From: Rhodoferax sp.
GTDB taxonomy: Bacteria; Pseudomonadota; Gammaproteobacteria; Burkholderiales; Burkholderiaceae_C
Direction of reading: 5' to 3'
NCBI GenBank assembly: GCA_024235935.1
Contig: JACKLL010000008.1
Span: 62,001 to 126,000, forward strand
DNA length: 64,000 nt
Part shown: in pieces, positions 45,334 to 54,676 of the stretch
Layout: each line of letters opens with the position of its first letter
Position numbering within the stretch: the stretch's first letter is position 1
Made by a program: the position numbers and the translations under genes
The notes under the pieces: generated by a model
The model's database searches: none
The model's input: the letters and a program-made list of their open reading frames with translations, nothing else
What the model was told of the DNA's origin: nothing

Positions 45334-45684
45334 ATGACGACCCCCACTTGCGCCAAAGTCATCTACTGGCGGGCCCGACCGGGGCAATTCGACGCCTACA
45401 CCGAGTACCTGCGCACCGAGGTGGAACCGATCGACCATGCCGCGCAGCAGCATGGCGTGCTGACACGGTTTGCCACGCTGATCGACCGGCGCGCCGACGC
45501 ACCATGGACCCATATGCGGGTTTTCGAGTTCGCGGATGCGGCGCAAAGAGAGCGCCTGCATGCGGGCCTGTCGGAAGTCATGCAGGCCCTGCTGCCTGAC
45601 GCGCAGGCCCGCGCCGCGCGCGCCCAACGCGCCAGTGGACTGCGCGACAAGGTCGACGAAGTCGACATGGATCTGCTGGGTTGA
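45334..45684 (+). CDS. Small dimeric alpha/beta-barrel (ABM-like) protein
   Basis: A 116-residue cytoplasmic protein. The pattern AKVIYWRARPGQFDAYTEYL at the start and HMRVFEFADAAQRERLHAG in the middle resembles the ferredoxin-like alpha/beta barrel of antibiotic-biosynthesis-monooxygenase-type proteins. No catalytic residues can be named. It is divergent from the cNMP-binding gene (126 bp apart). Confidence 0.6.
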   Translation: MTTPTCAKVIYWRARPGQFDAYTEYLRTEVEPIDHAAQQHGVLTRFATLIDRRADAPWTHMRVFEFADAAQRERLHAGLSEVMQALLPDAQARAARAQRASGLRDKVDEVDMDLLG

Positions 45685-45812
45685 CGCTTGCGTGCAACGC
45701 AGCGGCGCTGCCGGCCGATGCGACCTGCCAGCAAATCCACAAAGAATTGGCCGGCGGGTCTCGCCCTGTGGCCTAATAGCGGGTTGTACTGAATTTTCTG
45801 GAGTTATTCATC

Positions 45813-45980
45813 ATGGCCAAAGCCATTCGTACCGAAGCCGACCGTCTGGCAACCCCCCGCCCGATCCCTACCAAAGGCTTTTCCATGCCCGTGACCCATG
45901 GTCAGAAGGTCAGCCTGGAGCGCGGCACCGCCACGCGCAGCAAGAAGAACCCGGGCAAGCGTCCGCACAAGGGCGGCTGA
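45813..45980 (+). CDS. Small basic conserved-looking protein, 55 residues
   Basis: A short gene with its own signals: GGAG nine bases before the ATG and a strong hairpin with TTTT 7 bp after the stop. The product starts MAKAIRTEADRLATPRP and ends in a very basic tail (RSKKNPGKRPHKGG), with about 14 Lys/Arg residues. It has no membrane segment or cysteines. It may bind nucleic acid or the ribosome, but I do not recognise a characterised family. Confidence 0.65.
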   Translation: MAKAIRTEADRLATPRPIPTKGFSMPVTHGQKVSLERGTATRSKKNPGKRPHKGG

Positions 45981-45986
45981 TGCCCG

Positions 45987-46010
45987 TCCCGGACCCCGGT
46001 CCGGGATTTT
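45987..46010 (+). terminator. Rho-independent terminator of the 55-residue gene
   Basis: A perfect 9-bp stem TCCCGGACC / GGTCCGGGA with a two-base CC turn (functionally a larger loop), followed directly by TTTT. It lies between the small gene and the convergent arginase gene (stop at 46020). Confidence 0.75.
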
Positions 46011-46019
46011 CAGCTTCGG

Positions 46020-46979
46020 CTACTTGCGCGCGGCGCCCGCCTTGCGCATCAAGGTGCTCTTGCCGAACAGGCTCTCGATCAGGTCGACGGCCAGTTCGGC
46101 GGTCTGGTTGCGGACGTCCAGCGCCGGATTGAGTTCGACCAGGTCCAGCGACGACAGGCGACCGGTGTCGGCAACCATCTCCATGCACAGCTGCGCCTCC
46201 CGGTAGGTGGGCCCGCCACGCACCGTGGTTCCTACACCCGGCGCGATGTCCGGATCGAGAAAATCGACGTCCAGGCTGACATGCAGGTGGGTGTTCGCAT
46301 CCACCAGCGCCAGCGCCAGTTCCATCGTGTGCCGCATGCCCATCTCGTCGATGTAGCGCATGTCGAACACCTCGATACCCATGTCGTGCACCAGGCGCTT
46401 TTCGCCGGCGTCGACGCTGCGAATGCCGATCTGGCGCAATTCGCGCGGGTTCAGTGCTGGCACATGGCCACCGATTTCCACCAGCGCCTGCGGCCCCTGG
46501 CCGCACAGGCAGGCCACCGGCATGCCGTGGATATTGCCGCTGGGCGTCAGCGTGGCGGTATTGAAGTCGGCATGGGCGTCGAACCACAGCACCCGCAGCT
46601 TCTTGCCGCGTTCGCGGCAATGGCGTGCCACCGCGCTGATGGAGCCGATACCCAGGCAATGGTCGCCGCCCAGGACGATGGGCAGGCGTGCGTCGGACAA
46701 CTCGGCAAACACCGCGTCATGCAGCAGCCGGTTCCAGGCGACGACTTCCGGCAGGTGGCGAAATCCGTCGACGGCGTCCTGCCACGGATTGGCCGGGCCA
46801 TCCAGGTTGCCGCAATCGCGCACGTCGATGCCGAACTGGGATACCGCCTGCGCGATGCCGGCGACACGCAGCGCGGCAGGCCCCATGCGGGCGCCGAGCA
46901 TGCCGGCGCCGATATCGGTCGGCGCACCGATCAGACTGACGCCTGCCAGGCCGCTGGCAAGTGGCTTGGCATCCGTCAT
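46020..46979 (-). CDS. rocF: Arginase
   Basis: Hydrolyses arginine to ornithine and urea with a binuclear manganese centre; 319 residues. Metal-binding motifs are present: GGDHCLGIG, WFDAHADFNT, and SLDVDFLDPDIAPGVGT with the paired aspartates. The substrate-recognition stretch SGNIHGMPVA is also seen. The start at 46979 overlaps the stop of ornithine cyclodeaminase by four bases (ATGA), so translation is coupled. The operon order places ornithine use and production together: arginase makes ornithine and the cyclodeaminase consumes it. Confidence 0.93.
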   Translation of the reverse strand: MTDAKPLASGLAGVSLIGAPTDIGAGMLGARMGPAALRVAGIAQAVSQFGIDVRDCGNLDGPANPWQDAVDGFRHLPEVVAWNRLLHDAVFAELSDARLPIVLGGDHCLGIGSISAVARHCRERGKKLRVLWFDAHADFNTATLTPSGNIHGMPVACLCGQGPQALVEIGGHVPALNPRELRQIGIRSVDAGEKRLVHDMGIEVFDMRYIDEMGMRHTMELALALVDANTHLHVSLDVDFLDPDIAPGVGTTVRGGPTYREAQLCMEMVADTGRLSSLDLVELNPALDVRNQTAELAVDLIESLFGKSTLMRKAGAARK

Positions 46980-48070
46980 GCCAGCGCCTCGTCAAAAACC
47001 GTGGCTGCGCGCCGGCGCGCCGGCGGCAGCGCCAGTGCGTCGACCAGTCCGAACAAGTCCTTGGCGTCGGCAAAGTTCGGGATCAGCGCCAGGTCCTGGC
47101 CCACACCCAGTTGCTGCGCACAACTGCGCATGTAGCGCAGCGCAGAGAAATCTTCCAGCGCAAACCCGACCGAGTCGAACACCGTGACCTGCTGCGCATC
47201 GGTGCGACCGGCCTCCCGGCCCTGCAATACCTTCCACAACTCGGTCACCGCGAAATCGGCTGGCATCTGCTGCAATTCGCCCTCGATGCGGGTCTGCGGC
47301 TCGTATTCGACGAACACGTCGGCACCGCGCAGCACGTCGGCATGCAGCTCCGTCTTGCCGGGGCAGTCGCCGCCAACCGCGTTGAAGAACATGCCGGGCT
47401 CGACCATGTCCGGGGTGATGATGGTGGCGTTGGTCTTGTCGGCTGTCACGGTGGTCACTATATCTGCTGCCTGCACGGCCTCGGCCACGCTGGCACAGCG
47501 CAACAGCCGGATGCCCGTCGAACGCAGGTTGGCCACCAGTTTGTCGGTCGCCCGCGGGTCGGTATCGAAAAGCCGTATTTCGTCGATGCCCAGCAGGTGG
47601 TGAAAAGCCAGCGCCTGGAAATCGCTTTGCGCGCCGTTGCCGATCAGCGCCATCGTGCGGCTGTCGGGCCGGGCCAGTGCGCGGGCTGCCAGCGCGGACA
47701 TCGCCGCCGTGCGCACCGCCGTGGTCAGGGTCAGCTCGCTGAGAAATTCGGGCACGCCGGTATCCACCCGGGACATGACGCCAAAGGCCATCACGGTCGG
47801 CAGGCCGAAGCGGGTGTTGCCCGGATGGCCGTTGACACACTTGAAGGTGTAGATTGTGTCGTCGGCAATCGGCATCAGCTCGATCACACCGACCGGCGAA
47901 TGGTTGCCGACCCGGGCGTTCTTGTCGAAATCCTGCCAGCGCAGATAGTCGGCATGGATTTCGTCGTGCATGCCGCGCAGCGTCTGCGCCAGGCCTTGCC
48001 GCTGCAGGATGGTCGCGACGTCGGCGGGGCTGAGAAAACGGGTGCGGATGGGCATGGGATGGTTTGTCAT
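46976..48070 (-). CDS. ocd: Ornithine cyclodeaminase
   Basis: Converts ornithine directly to proline and ammonia using NAD; 364 residues, mu-crystallin family. The substrate region KCVNGHPGNTRFGLPTVMAF and the Rossmann stretch TMALIGNGAQSDFQALAFH are clear, as is the catalytic-loop area around MFFNAVGGDCPGKTELH. The start at 48070 (MTNHPMPIRTRFL) has AGGAGG eight bases upstream; the longer frame has none. First gene of a two-gene operon with arginase, divergent from an Lrp-family gene with palindromic sites between them. Confidence 0.92.
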   Translation of the reverse strand: MTNHPMPIRTRFLSPADVATILQRQGLAQTLRGMHDEIHADYLRWQDFDKNARVGNHSPVGVIELMPIADDTIYTFKCVNGHPGNTRFGLPTVMAFGVMSRVDTGVPEFLSELTLTTAVRTAAMSALAARALARPDSRTMALIGNGAQSDFQALAFHHLLGIDEIRLFDTDPRATDKLVANLRSTGIRLLRCASVAEAVQAADIVTTVTADKTNATIITPDMVEPGMFFNAVGGDCPGKTELHADVLRGADVFVEYEPQTRIEGELQQMPADFAVTELWKVLQGREAGRTDAQQVTVFDSVGFALEDFSALRYMRSCAQQLGVGQDLALIPNFADAKDLFGLVDALALPPARRRAATVFDEALA

Positions 48071-48155
48071 GGTGTTGGCCTCCTTCCTGAATGAAAAGGC
48101 AATGGGCTTGGAAAGGAACACCTCCAGTCTCACGCAGCCTGCTGACAATGTAAAT

Positions 48156-48220
48156 CGCCAACATTGCAAGCGAAACGTCACATTTCTGCCATTTAGGCAA
48201 TCAAATATGCCAAAATGGCA
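48156..48220. promoter_or_regulatory. Tandem Lrp-type operator sites between ocd and the lrp-like gene
   Basis: Two perfect TGCC-N5-GGCA palindromes, TGCCATTTAGGCA (48187-48199) and TGCCAAAATGGCA (48208-48220), have centres exactly 21 bp apart, two helical turns. A weaker third copy, CGCCAACATTGCA (48156-48168), is centred 31 bp further toward ocd. Such phased sites suit a multimeric Lrp-family regulator controlling both directions. Confidence 0.65.
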
Positions 48221-48225
48221 AGAAC

Positions 48226-48651
48226 ATGGACGCCACCGACCGCGAACTGCTCTCCCTGCTACGCAAGGACGCCCGCACCAGCGTCGCCATCCTGGCGCGC
48301 AAGCTCGGCGTTTCCAGAGGCACCGTCAGCAACCGCATCACCAAGCTTGAAGATGCCGGCATCATCGTGGGCTACACGGTGCGGCTGCGCCCGGACGCGC
48401 AACCGAACGAAATCCGCGCCTGGATGGGGGTGGCGGTCGAAGGCAACGAGACCCGCTCGGTCATCGCCAGCCTGCTGGGTGAGCCGGCGGTGGCGACACT
48501 GCACGACACCAATGGCCGCTGGGACCTGCTCGCCGAACTGCGGGCGGGCACCCTGTCTGAACTGTCGCAGGCGCTCGAACGCATCCGCCTGATCCGCGGC
48601 ATCAGCAGCTCCGAGACCAGCATCCACCTCGAAACCTACCGGTTAGGATGA
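48226..48651 (+). CDS. Lrp/AsnC-family regulator of the ocd-rocF operon
   Basis: A 141-residue amino-acid-responsive regulator. The helix-turn-helix is at residues 18-45 (SVAILARKLGVSRGTVSNRI) and the RAM ligand-binding domain is at about 62-138. It is divergent from ocd-rocF, so it probably senses ornithine, arginine or proline and controls that operon. The last operator palindrome ends five bases before the ATG, leaving no room for a normal ribosome-binding site and suggesting tight autoregulation or a near-leaderless message. Confidence 0.88.
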   Translation: MDATDRELLSLLRKDARTSVAILARKLGVSRGTVSNRITKLEDAGIIVGYTVRLRPDAQPNEIRAWMGVAVEGNETRSVIASLLGEPAVATLHDTNGRWDLLAELRAGTLSELSQALERIRLIRGISSSETSIHLETYRLG

Positions 48652-48877
48652 AGGACACCCCCCGTCTGTCCGGTCTCACTGCGTGTAACCCGGCCGAGTC
48701 GTGGCCCTGCCAGAGGCAGGCGCCCCTTCGACCCGACCAGGCCTGCGCAGGCAGCCTTGGAGCCGCGGGCCTCAGCCCCACTGGGGGGCGGGCCGGCCGC
48801 TTCGGAGCGGCCGTGCGCGGCGGCCCCTTGACATTTCAGAACCTGCGGGTGGCGCGCAGCGCCATGGAGCAACTGAC
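48652..48877. other. GC-rich palindromic spacer between two lrp-like genes
   Basis: 226 bp with no gene. It contains the 12-bp palindrome GCCTGCGCAGGC (48741-48752), and a hairpin at 48795-48812 with 7-bp stem GGCCGCT / AGCGGCC and TCGG loop. A TTGACA hexamer at 48828-48833 has no matching -10. It resembles the extragenic palindromic elements common in Burkholderiales. Confidence 0.4.
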
Positions 48878-49357
48878 ATGAAACAGCCCCCGGCAGCGGA
48901 ACTCGACCGTATGGACCTCAAGATCCTGCAGGAACTGCAGAACGACGGGCGGATCTCCAATCTCAAACTGGCCGAGAGCGTGGCACTGTCACCGACGGCC
49001 GTGCTGGCGCGGGTGCAGCGGCTGACGCGCGACGGCTACATCCTCGGTTACGAGGCGCGGCTCAACCCGCACAAGCTCGGGCGCGGCATGCTGGTGTTCG
49101 TCGAGGTGCTGCTCGACCGCACCACGCCCAATGTCTTCGACGCATTCAAGGCCGCGGTACAGGTGCGCAGTGAAATCATGGAATGCCACATGGTGGCCGG
49201 TGGCTTCGACTACCTGCTCAAGACCCGCATGGCCGACATGGACGCGTACCGCAACTTTGCCGGCACGGTGCTGTGGCAGTTGCCCGGCGTGCGCGAGACC
49301 CGGACCTATGCGGTGATGGAAGAGGTCGTCAATTCCACCCGTCTGCGCCTGCTGTGA
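48878..49357 (+). CDS. Lrp/AsnC-family transcriptional regulator (Lrp-like)
   Basis: A 159-residue regulator closer in length and sequence to global Lrp than its upstream neighbour. The helix-turn-helix is at about 26-50 (RISNLKLAESVALSPTAVLA), followed by the RAM domain (MLVFVEVLLDRTTP, then ECHMVAGGFDYLLKTR). I chose the ATG at 48878 (MKQPPAAELDRMDLK), which has GGAGC upstream. Adjacent to, but diverged from, the first Lrp-family gene. Confidence 0.9.
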   Translation: MKQPPAAELDRMDLKILQELQNDGRISNLKLAESVALSPTAVLARVQRLTRDGYILGYEARLNPHKLGRGMLVFVEVLLDRTTPNVFDAFKAAVQVRSEIMECHMVAGGFDYLLKTRMADMDAYRNFAGTVLWQLPGVRETRTYAVMEEVVNSTRLRLL

Positions 49358-49443
49358 GCGGCAACGAAGTCGTGAATTGCGCCACAAATGCACAACCCGG
49401 CCGCAGAGCCCTTTGCGAGAATTTCCACTTTTTTGGGGAACAC

Positions 49444-49998
49444 ATGAAAAACAGCTTCCGCATCGCTGCCGGCCTGCTGGCCGCCGTCGCCCTGGCCGCC
49501 CAGGCCCAGTCCATGAAGCCCGGTTTGTGGGAAATGCAGACCAAGATGCAAAGCGGCTCGGGTGACATCGAAAAGGCCATGGTCCAGATGCAACAGCAGA
49601 TGGCGGCCATGACCCCGGAGCAGCGCAAGATGATGCAGGACATGATGGGCAAGCAGGGCGTTGGCATAGGTGCCGCCGCTCCGGGTGGCATGAGCGTCAA
49701 GGTCTGCCTGACCAAGGAGATGGTCGAGCGCAATGAGATCCCGGTACAGCAAGGCGACTGCAAGACCACGCAGTCACCGCGCAGCGGCAACAGCATGAAG
49801 TTCGCGTTCAGCTGCACCCAGCCGCCGTCCAGCGGCGAAGGCGAGGTCACCTTCGTCAGCCCGCAGGCCTATACCAGCAAGGTGACGGTCAACACCACGG
49901 CCTCCGGCAAGGCCGAGCGGATGACGATGGACAGCCAGGGCAAGTGGCTATCTGCCGAATGCGGCGCCATCAAGCCGGTAGGCGCCAGCAAGCCCTGA
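49444..49998 (+). CDS. DUF3617 domain periplasmic protein
   Basis: A 184-residue exported protein: signal peptide 1-22 (RIAAGLLAAVALAAQAQ), then the DUF3617 start MKPGLWEMQTKM. Residues 45-75 are a Met/Gln-rich stretch (KAMVQMQQQMAAMTPEQRK). Two cysteine pairs may form disulfides (VCLTKE and DCKTTQ; SCTQ and ECGA). The ATG at 49444 begins the signal peptide. Function is unknown; the family is common in Proteobacteria. Confidence 0.82.
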   Translation: MKNSFRIAAGLLAAVALAAQAQSMKPGLWEMQTKMQSGSGDIEKAMVQMQQQMAAMTPEQRKMMQDMMGKQGVGIGAAAPGGMSVKVCLTKEMVERNEIPVQQGDCKTTQSPRSGNSMKFAFSCTQPPSSGEGEVTFVSPQAYTSKVTVNTTASGKAERMTMDSQGKWLSAECGAIKPVGASKP

Positions 49999-50035
49999 GC
50001 GGACGTACCCGGGGCGGCGTCGCAGCCCGGCAGGC

Positions 50036-50731
50036 TCAGGGCGCGGCGCGGGTTCGCCCGCCGAAGATCGCCGTACCGACCCGCACCATGGTACTGCCGG
50101 CATGGATGGCGGCCTCCAGGTCGGCACTCATGCCCATCGACAAGGTGTCGAGCCCCAGGCCTTGCGTATTGAGACGGTCGAACAGCGCACGGGCACGCGC
50201 ATGCAGCGCGCAGGCCGCGGCGAAATCGGGCGCCGGCTCGGGAATCGTCATCAATCCGCGCAGGCGCAGGCGGGGCAGTTGCGCAATCTGCTGCGCCAGT
50301 TCCGGCAGTGCCTCGGGTGCCACCCCGGCCTTGGTCGGCCCGCCGTCGGTATTGACCTGGATGCAGACCTGCAGCGGCGGCAGATGCGCCGGGCGCTGGT
50401 CATTCAGACGCTGCGCGATCTTGAGCCGGTCCACCGACTGCGCCCAGTCGAAGTGCGCGGCCACCAGGCGCGTCTTGTTGCCCTGGATCGGCCCGATGCA
50501 GTGCCAGGTCGCCCCGGCATCGCCCAGCTCGGCGATCTTGGCGACCGCCTCCTGGATGTAGTTCTCGCCCAGTTCCTGCTGCCCTGCCGCGAGCACCTCG
50601 CGTACCGATGCGGCCGGGAAGGTCTTGGAGACCGCCAGCAGACGAACCTCGGACGGCTTGCGTCCGGCCGCCTCGCAGGCTGCAGCGATGCGCTGGCGCA
50701 CGGCTTGGAGATTGTTCTCAATCGTGGTCAT
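50036..50731 (-). CDS. yggS: PLP homeostasis protein YggS (PROSC family)
   Basis: A 231-residue TIM-barrel PLP-binding protein that keeps the vitamin B6 pool balanced. The PLP lysine is in LLAVSKTFPA, followed by GENYIQEAVAKI, WHCIGPIQGNK and the phosphate site LSMGMSADLEAAIHAGSTMVRVGTAIFG, read as LSMGMSADLEAAI and VRVGTAIFG. I chose the ATG at 50731 (MTTIENNLQAV). It is divergent from pilT, the usual partner arrangement in Proteobacteria (proC is absent here). Confidence 0.93.
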   Translation of the reverse strand: MTTIENNLQAVRQRIAAACEAAGRKPSEVRLLAVSKTFPAASVREVLAAGQQELGENYIQEAVAKIAELGDAGATWHCIGPIQGNKTRLVAAHFDWAQSVDRLKIAQRLNDQRPAHLPPLQVCIQVNTDGGPTKAGVAPEALPELAQQIAQLPRLRLRGLMTIPEPAPDFAAACALHARARALFDRLNTQGLGLDTLSMGMSADLEAAIHAGSTMVRVGTAIFGGRTRAAP

Positions 50732-50767
50732 AATTGGCCCGTAGCGTAACAAACCAACGGGGAATTC

Positions 50768-51811
<1,044 letters not shown>

Positions 51812-51840
51812 GCGCGCGCCGCCAGACCCACCGACACACC

Positions 51841-52467
51841 ATGGGCATATTCGACATCCTCAAGAACAAGGACGGGGCCGACGAGCCGGGCGAGCGCCAG
51901 GACTCGGTCCTGTTCAGCACCGCGTTCGCGGGCCTGGGTGTCGACGCATCGCTGCTGGTGCCCTGGGAGGCCCGGGCGGCAGAAATCGATGCCAAGCGGC
52001 TGAACCCTGCCCGCGGCACCAAACTGCTGCAATCCCTGTGGGCCAAGGATCGCTACATGCAGCACCTGGAGCCGCAGGCGATTGCGCAGCTGGAGCAGCA
52101 TTTCGACTTTGCATCGGTACCCGCCGGCCGCGACCTGATCCGCCAGGACGAGTACGGCAACTTCATGATCGTGCTCTTGTCCGGCTCGGTGGCCGTCGAC
52201 CGCGTCCAGCCCTGGGGCGAGCGGCTGCGACTGGCCGAGATCCGCCCGGGCGAGATCCTCGGGGAAATGTCGCTGCTCGACAGCGGCATCCGTTTCTCCG
52301 CCTGCATGACGACGACCGATTGCGAGATCGCGGTGCTGACCGCAGAAGGCATCGACCAGATGATGGCGACGCGGCCCCTGCTGGCCGCCTATCTCATTGC
52401 GCTGCTGGCACGCAAACTGTCATTGCGGCTCAGGGTCGTCAGCGCGCGCTTGAGCGAAAAGAAGTAA
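51841..52467 (+). CDS. Cyclic nucleotide-binding protein between pilT and pilU
   Basis: A 208-residue protein. The first 75 residues are unassigned; the cNMP-binding barrel spans about 85-190, with DEYGNFMIVLLSGSVAVDRV and GEILGEMSLLDSGIRFSACM as its phosphate-binding cassette. The arginine before SA is kept but one residue further apart than usual, so ligand binding is uncertain. It starts 29 bp after pilT and ends 21 bp before pilU, so it is co-transcribed. It may link cAMP or c-di-GMP signals to pilus retraction; this is inferred from position. Confidence 0.85.
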   Translation: MGIFDILKNKDGADEPGERQDSVLFSTAFAGLGVDASLLVPWEARAAEIDAKRLNPARGTKLLQSLWAKDRYMQHLEPQAIAQLEQHFDFASVPAGRDLIRQDEYGNFMIVLLSGSVAVDRVQPWGERLRLAEIRPGEILGEMSLLDSGIRFSACMTTTDCEIAVLTAEGIDQMMATRPLLAAYLIALLARKLSLRLRVVSARLSEKK

Positions 52468-52488
52468 CCGCACGGGAGTCCCTACCTC

Positions 52489-53625
52489 ATGGAACGCGAT
52501 CAGGCCACCAAATTCATCACCGACCTGCTGCGGCTGATGATCAACCGCAACGGAAGCGATCTGTTCATCACCGGCGACTTCCCGCCTGCGATCAAGGTCG
52601 ACGGCAAGGTGACCAAGGTCTCGCCCCAGCCACTCAATGCCGACCATACCCGCGCACTGGCGCGTTCGGTCATGAACGACAAGCAGATCGCCGAGTTCGA
52701 GCGCACCAAGGAGTGCAACTTCGCGATCTCGCCGCCCGGCGTCGGGCGGTTCCGGGTCAATGCCTTCATCCAGCAGGGCAAGGTCGGCCTGGTGATGCGG
52801 ACCATTCCGGCCACGCTGCCGACCATCGACGGGCTCGGCGTGCCGCAGGTGCTCAAGGAGATCGTCACGTCCAAGCGCGGCCTGTGCATTCTGGTGGGAG
52901 CCACCGGCTCGGGCAAGTCGACCACGCTGGCGGCCATGGTCGACTGGCGCAACGAGAACAGCTACGGGCACATCATCACCATCGAGGATCCGGTCGAGTT
53001 CGTGCACATGCACAAGAACTGCGTCGTCACCCAGCGCGAGGTCGGGATCGATACCGACAGCTGGGAGATTGCGCTGAAGAACACCTTGCGCCAGGCCCCC
53101 GACGTGATCCTGATGGGCGAGATTCGCGACCGCGAGACCATGGAGCATGCGGTCGCCTTTGCCGAGACCGGCCACCTGTGCCTGGCCACGCTGCACGCCA
53201 ACAGCGCCAACCAGGCGCTGGACCGGATCATCAACTTCTTCCCGGAAGAGCGCCGTTCGCAGCTGCTGATGGACCTCTCGCTCAACCTCAAGGCCCTGGT
53301 ATCGCAGCGCCTGATCCCCAAGCAGGACGGCAAGGGACGTGCGGCGGCAGTCGAAATCATGCTGAACACGCCGCTGGTGTCCGACCTGATCTTCAAGGGC
53401 GATGTCTCCGAGATCAAGGAGATCATGAAGAAGAGCCGCAATCTGGGCATGCAGACCTTCGACCAGGCCTTGTTCGACGCCTACGAAAACAACATCATTT
53501 CCTATGAGGACGCATTGCGCAATGCCGACTCGCTCAACGACCTGCGACTGCAGATCAAACTCAACAGCCAGCGCGGCAAGTCACAGGATCTGAGCGCCGG
53601 CACGGAAAACTTCGCCATCGTCTGA
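52489..53625 (+). CDS. pilU: PilT paralogue PilU, type IV pilus retraction ATPase
   Basis: A 378-residue ATPase that assists PilT in forceful retraction. Walker A is GATGSGKSTTLAAMVDWR, Walker B area DVILMGEIRDRETMEHA, and the His box GHLCLATLHANSANQALDRI. The C-terminal region after 345 (NSQRGKSQDLSAGTENFAIV) is longer than in PilT, as is usual for PilU. Last gene of the cluster; a hairpin and T-run follow. Confidence 0.95.
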   Translation: MERDQATKFITDLLRLMINRNGSDLFITGDFPPAIKVDGKVTKVSPQPLNADHTRALARSVMNDKQIAEFERTKECNFAISPPGVGRFRVNAFIQQGKVGLVMRTIPATLPTIDGLGVPQVLKEIVTSKRGLCILVGATGSGKSTTLAAMVDWRNENSYGHIITIEDPVEFVHMHKNCVVTQREVGIDTDSWEIALKNTLRQAPDVILMGEIRDRETMEHAVAFAETGHLCLATLHANSANQALDRIINFFPEERRSQLLMDLSLNLKALVSQRLIPKQDGKGRAAAVEIMLNTPLVSDLIFKGDVSEIKEIMKKSRNLGMQTFDQALFDAYENNIISYEDALRNADSLNDLRLQIKLNSQRGKSQDLSAGTENFAIV

Positions 53626-53650
53626 CCCGGACCTTCCGGTCCCGCCGGTC

Positions 53651-53701
53651 GGCGTCCGCGTTGGCGCGCAAGCGCCTCGCACGCCGCCCAGCGCTTTTTT
53701 T
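53651..53701 (+). terminator. Terminator after pilU
   Basis: A composite hairpin: outer GGCGT (53651-53655) with ACGCC (53681-53685), inner GGCGC-GCAA-GCGCC (53663-53676), then CAGCG and seven T at about 53695-53701. The T-run begins about nine bases after the outer stem, so it is not a textbook case. Confidence 0.5.
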
Positions 53702-53728
53702 CCTGCCGTGTCCAGCGGCCACAAAACC

Positions 53729-54670
53729 ATGTCCAACATCAACGCAAAGACCTATACCGCTACCGCCCCCCGCAAGACCGCCTTCCTCGGACTCGGGGTG
53801 ATGGGCTACCCGATGGCCGGGCACCTCGCACGCGCCGGCCACCAGGTCACGGTCTACAACCGCAATGCGGCCAAGTCGGCTGCCTGGCTCAAGGAGTTTT
53901 CCGATGTTCCCGGCTGCGCCACGGCGGACACGCCGCAACAGGCGGCCCAGGGCGCCGACATCGTGTTCTGCTGTGTCGGCAATGACGACGACCTGCGCGC
54001 GGTCACCCTGGGCGCGGACCAGGGCGATGGCACGCGTGCCGCAGGAGGCGCCTTCAGCGGCATGAAGAAGGGCGCGATCTTTGTCGACCATACGACGGCA
54101 TCCGCCAGCGTGGCGCGGGAACTGCACGCGATCGCGCAGACGCAGGGCGTGCACTTCATCGACGCCCCGGTCTCCGGTGGCCAGGCCGGCGCACAGAACG
54201 GCATGCTGACCGTCATGTGTGGTGGCGACCAGGCCGCCTTCGATATCGCAGCGCCGGTGGCGCAGGCGTTCTCGCGCGCGGTGACCTTGCTGGGTGCAAG
54301 CGGTGCCGGTCAGCTGGCCAAGATGGTCAACCAGATCTGCATCGCAGGCCTGGTCCAGGGCCTGAGCGAAGCCATTGCCTTCGGGCAACGCGCCGGCCTG
54401 GACATGGTGCAGGTGCTGGAGGTGATTGGCAAGGGTGCGGCCCAGAGCTGGCAAATGGACAACCGTGGCAAGACCATGGTGGCCGACCAGTTCGAGTTCG
54501 GCTTTGCCGTCGACTGGATGCGCAAGGATCTCGGGCTGGTGCTCGACGAATCCCGCCGCAACGGCGCGCGCCTGCCGGTGACGGCGCTGGTCGACCAGTT
54601 CTATGCCGACGTGCAGCAGATGGGCGGCGCGCGCTGGGACACGTCCAGCCTGATCAAGCGGCTGAAATAG
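53729..54670 (+). CDS. NAD(P)-dependent beta-hydroxyacid dehydrogenase family protein
   Basis: A 313-residue oxidoreductase of the 3-hydroxyisobutyrate/glyoxylate reductase family. The Rossmann loop FLGLGVMGYPMAGHLARAGH is at the N-terminus, the substrate site FIDAPVSGGQAGAQNGMLTV is in the middle, and the catalytic lysine lies in GAGQLAKMVNQI. The C-terminal half is all-helical, as expected. I chose the ATG at 53729 (MSNINAKTYTA); a GTG at 53708 is an alternative. Convergent with dolP, six bases apart. The natural substrate is uncertain. Confidence 0.88.
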   Translation: MSNINAKTYTATAPRKTAFLGLGVMGYPMAGHLARAGHQVTVYNRNAAKSAAWLKEFSDVPGCATADTPQQAAQGADIVFCCVGNDDDLRAVTLGADQGDGTRAAGGAFSGMKKGAIFVDHTTASASVARELHAIAQTQGVHFIDAPVSGGQAGAQNGMLTVMCGGDQAAFDIAAPVAQAFSRAVTLLGASGAGQLAKMVNQICIAGLVQGLSEAIAFGQRAGLDMVQVLEVIGKGAAQSWQMDNRGKTMVADQFEFGFAVDWMRKDLGLVLDESRRNGARLPVTALVDQFYADVQQMGGARWDTSSLIKRLK

Positions 54671-54676
54671 GAACGC

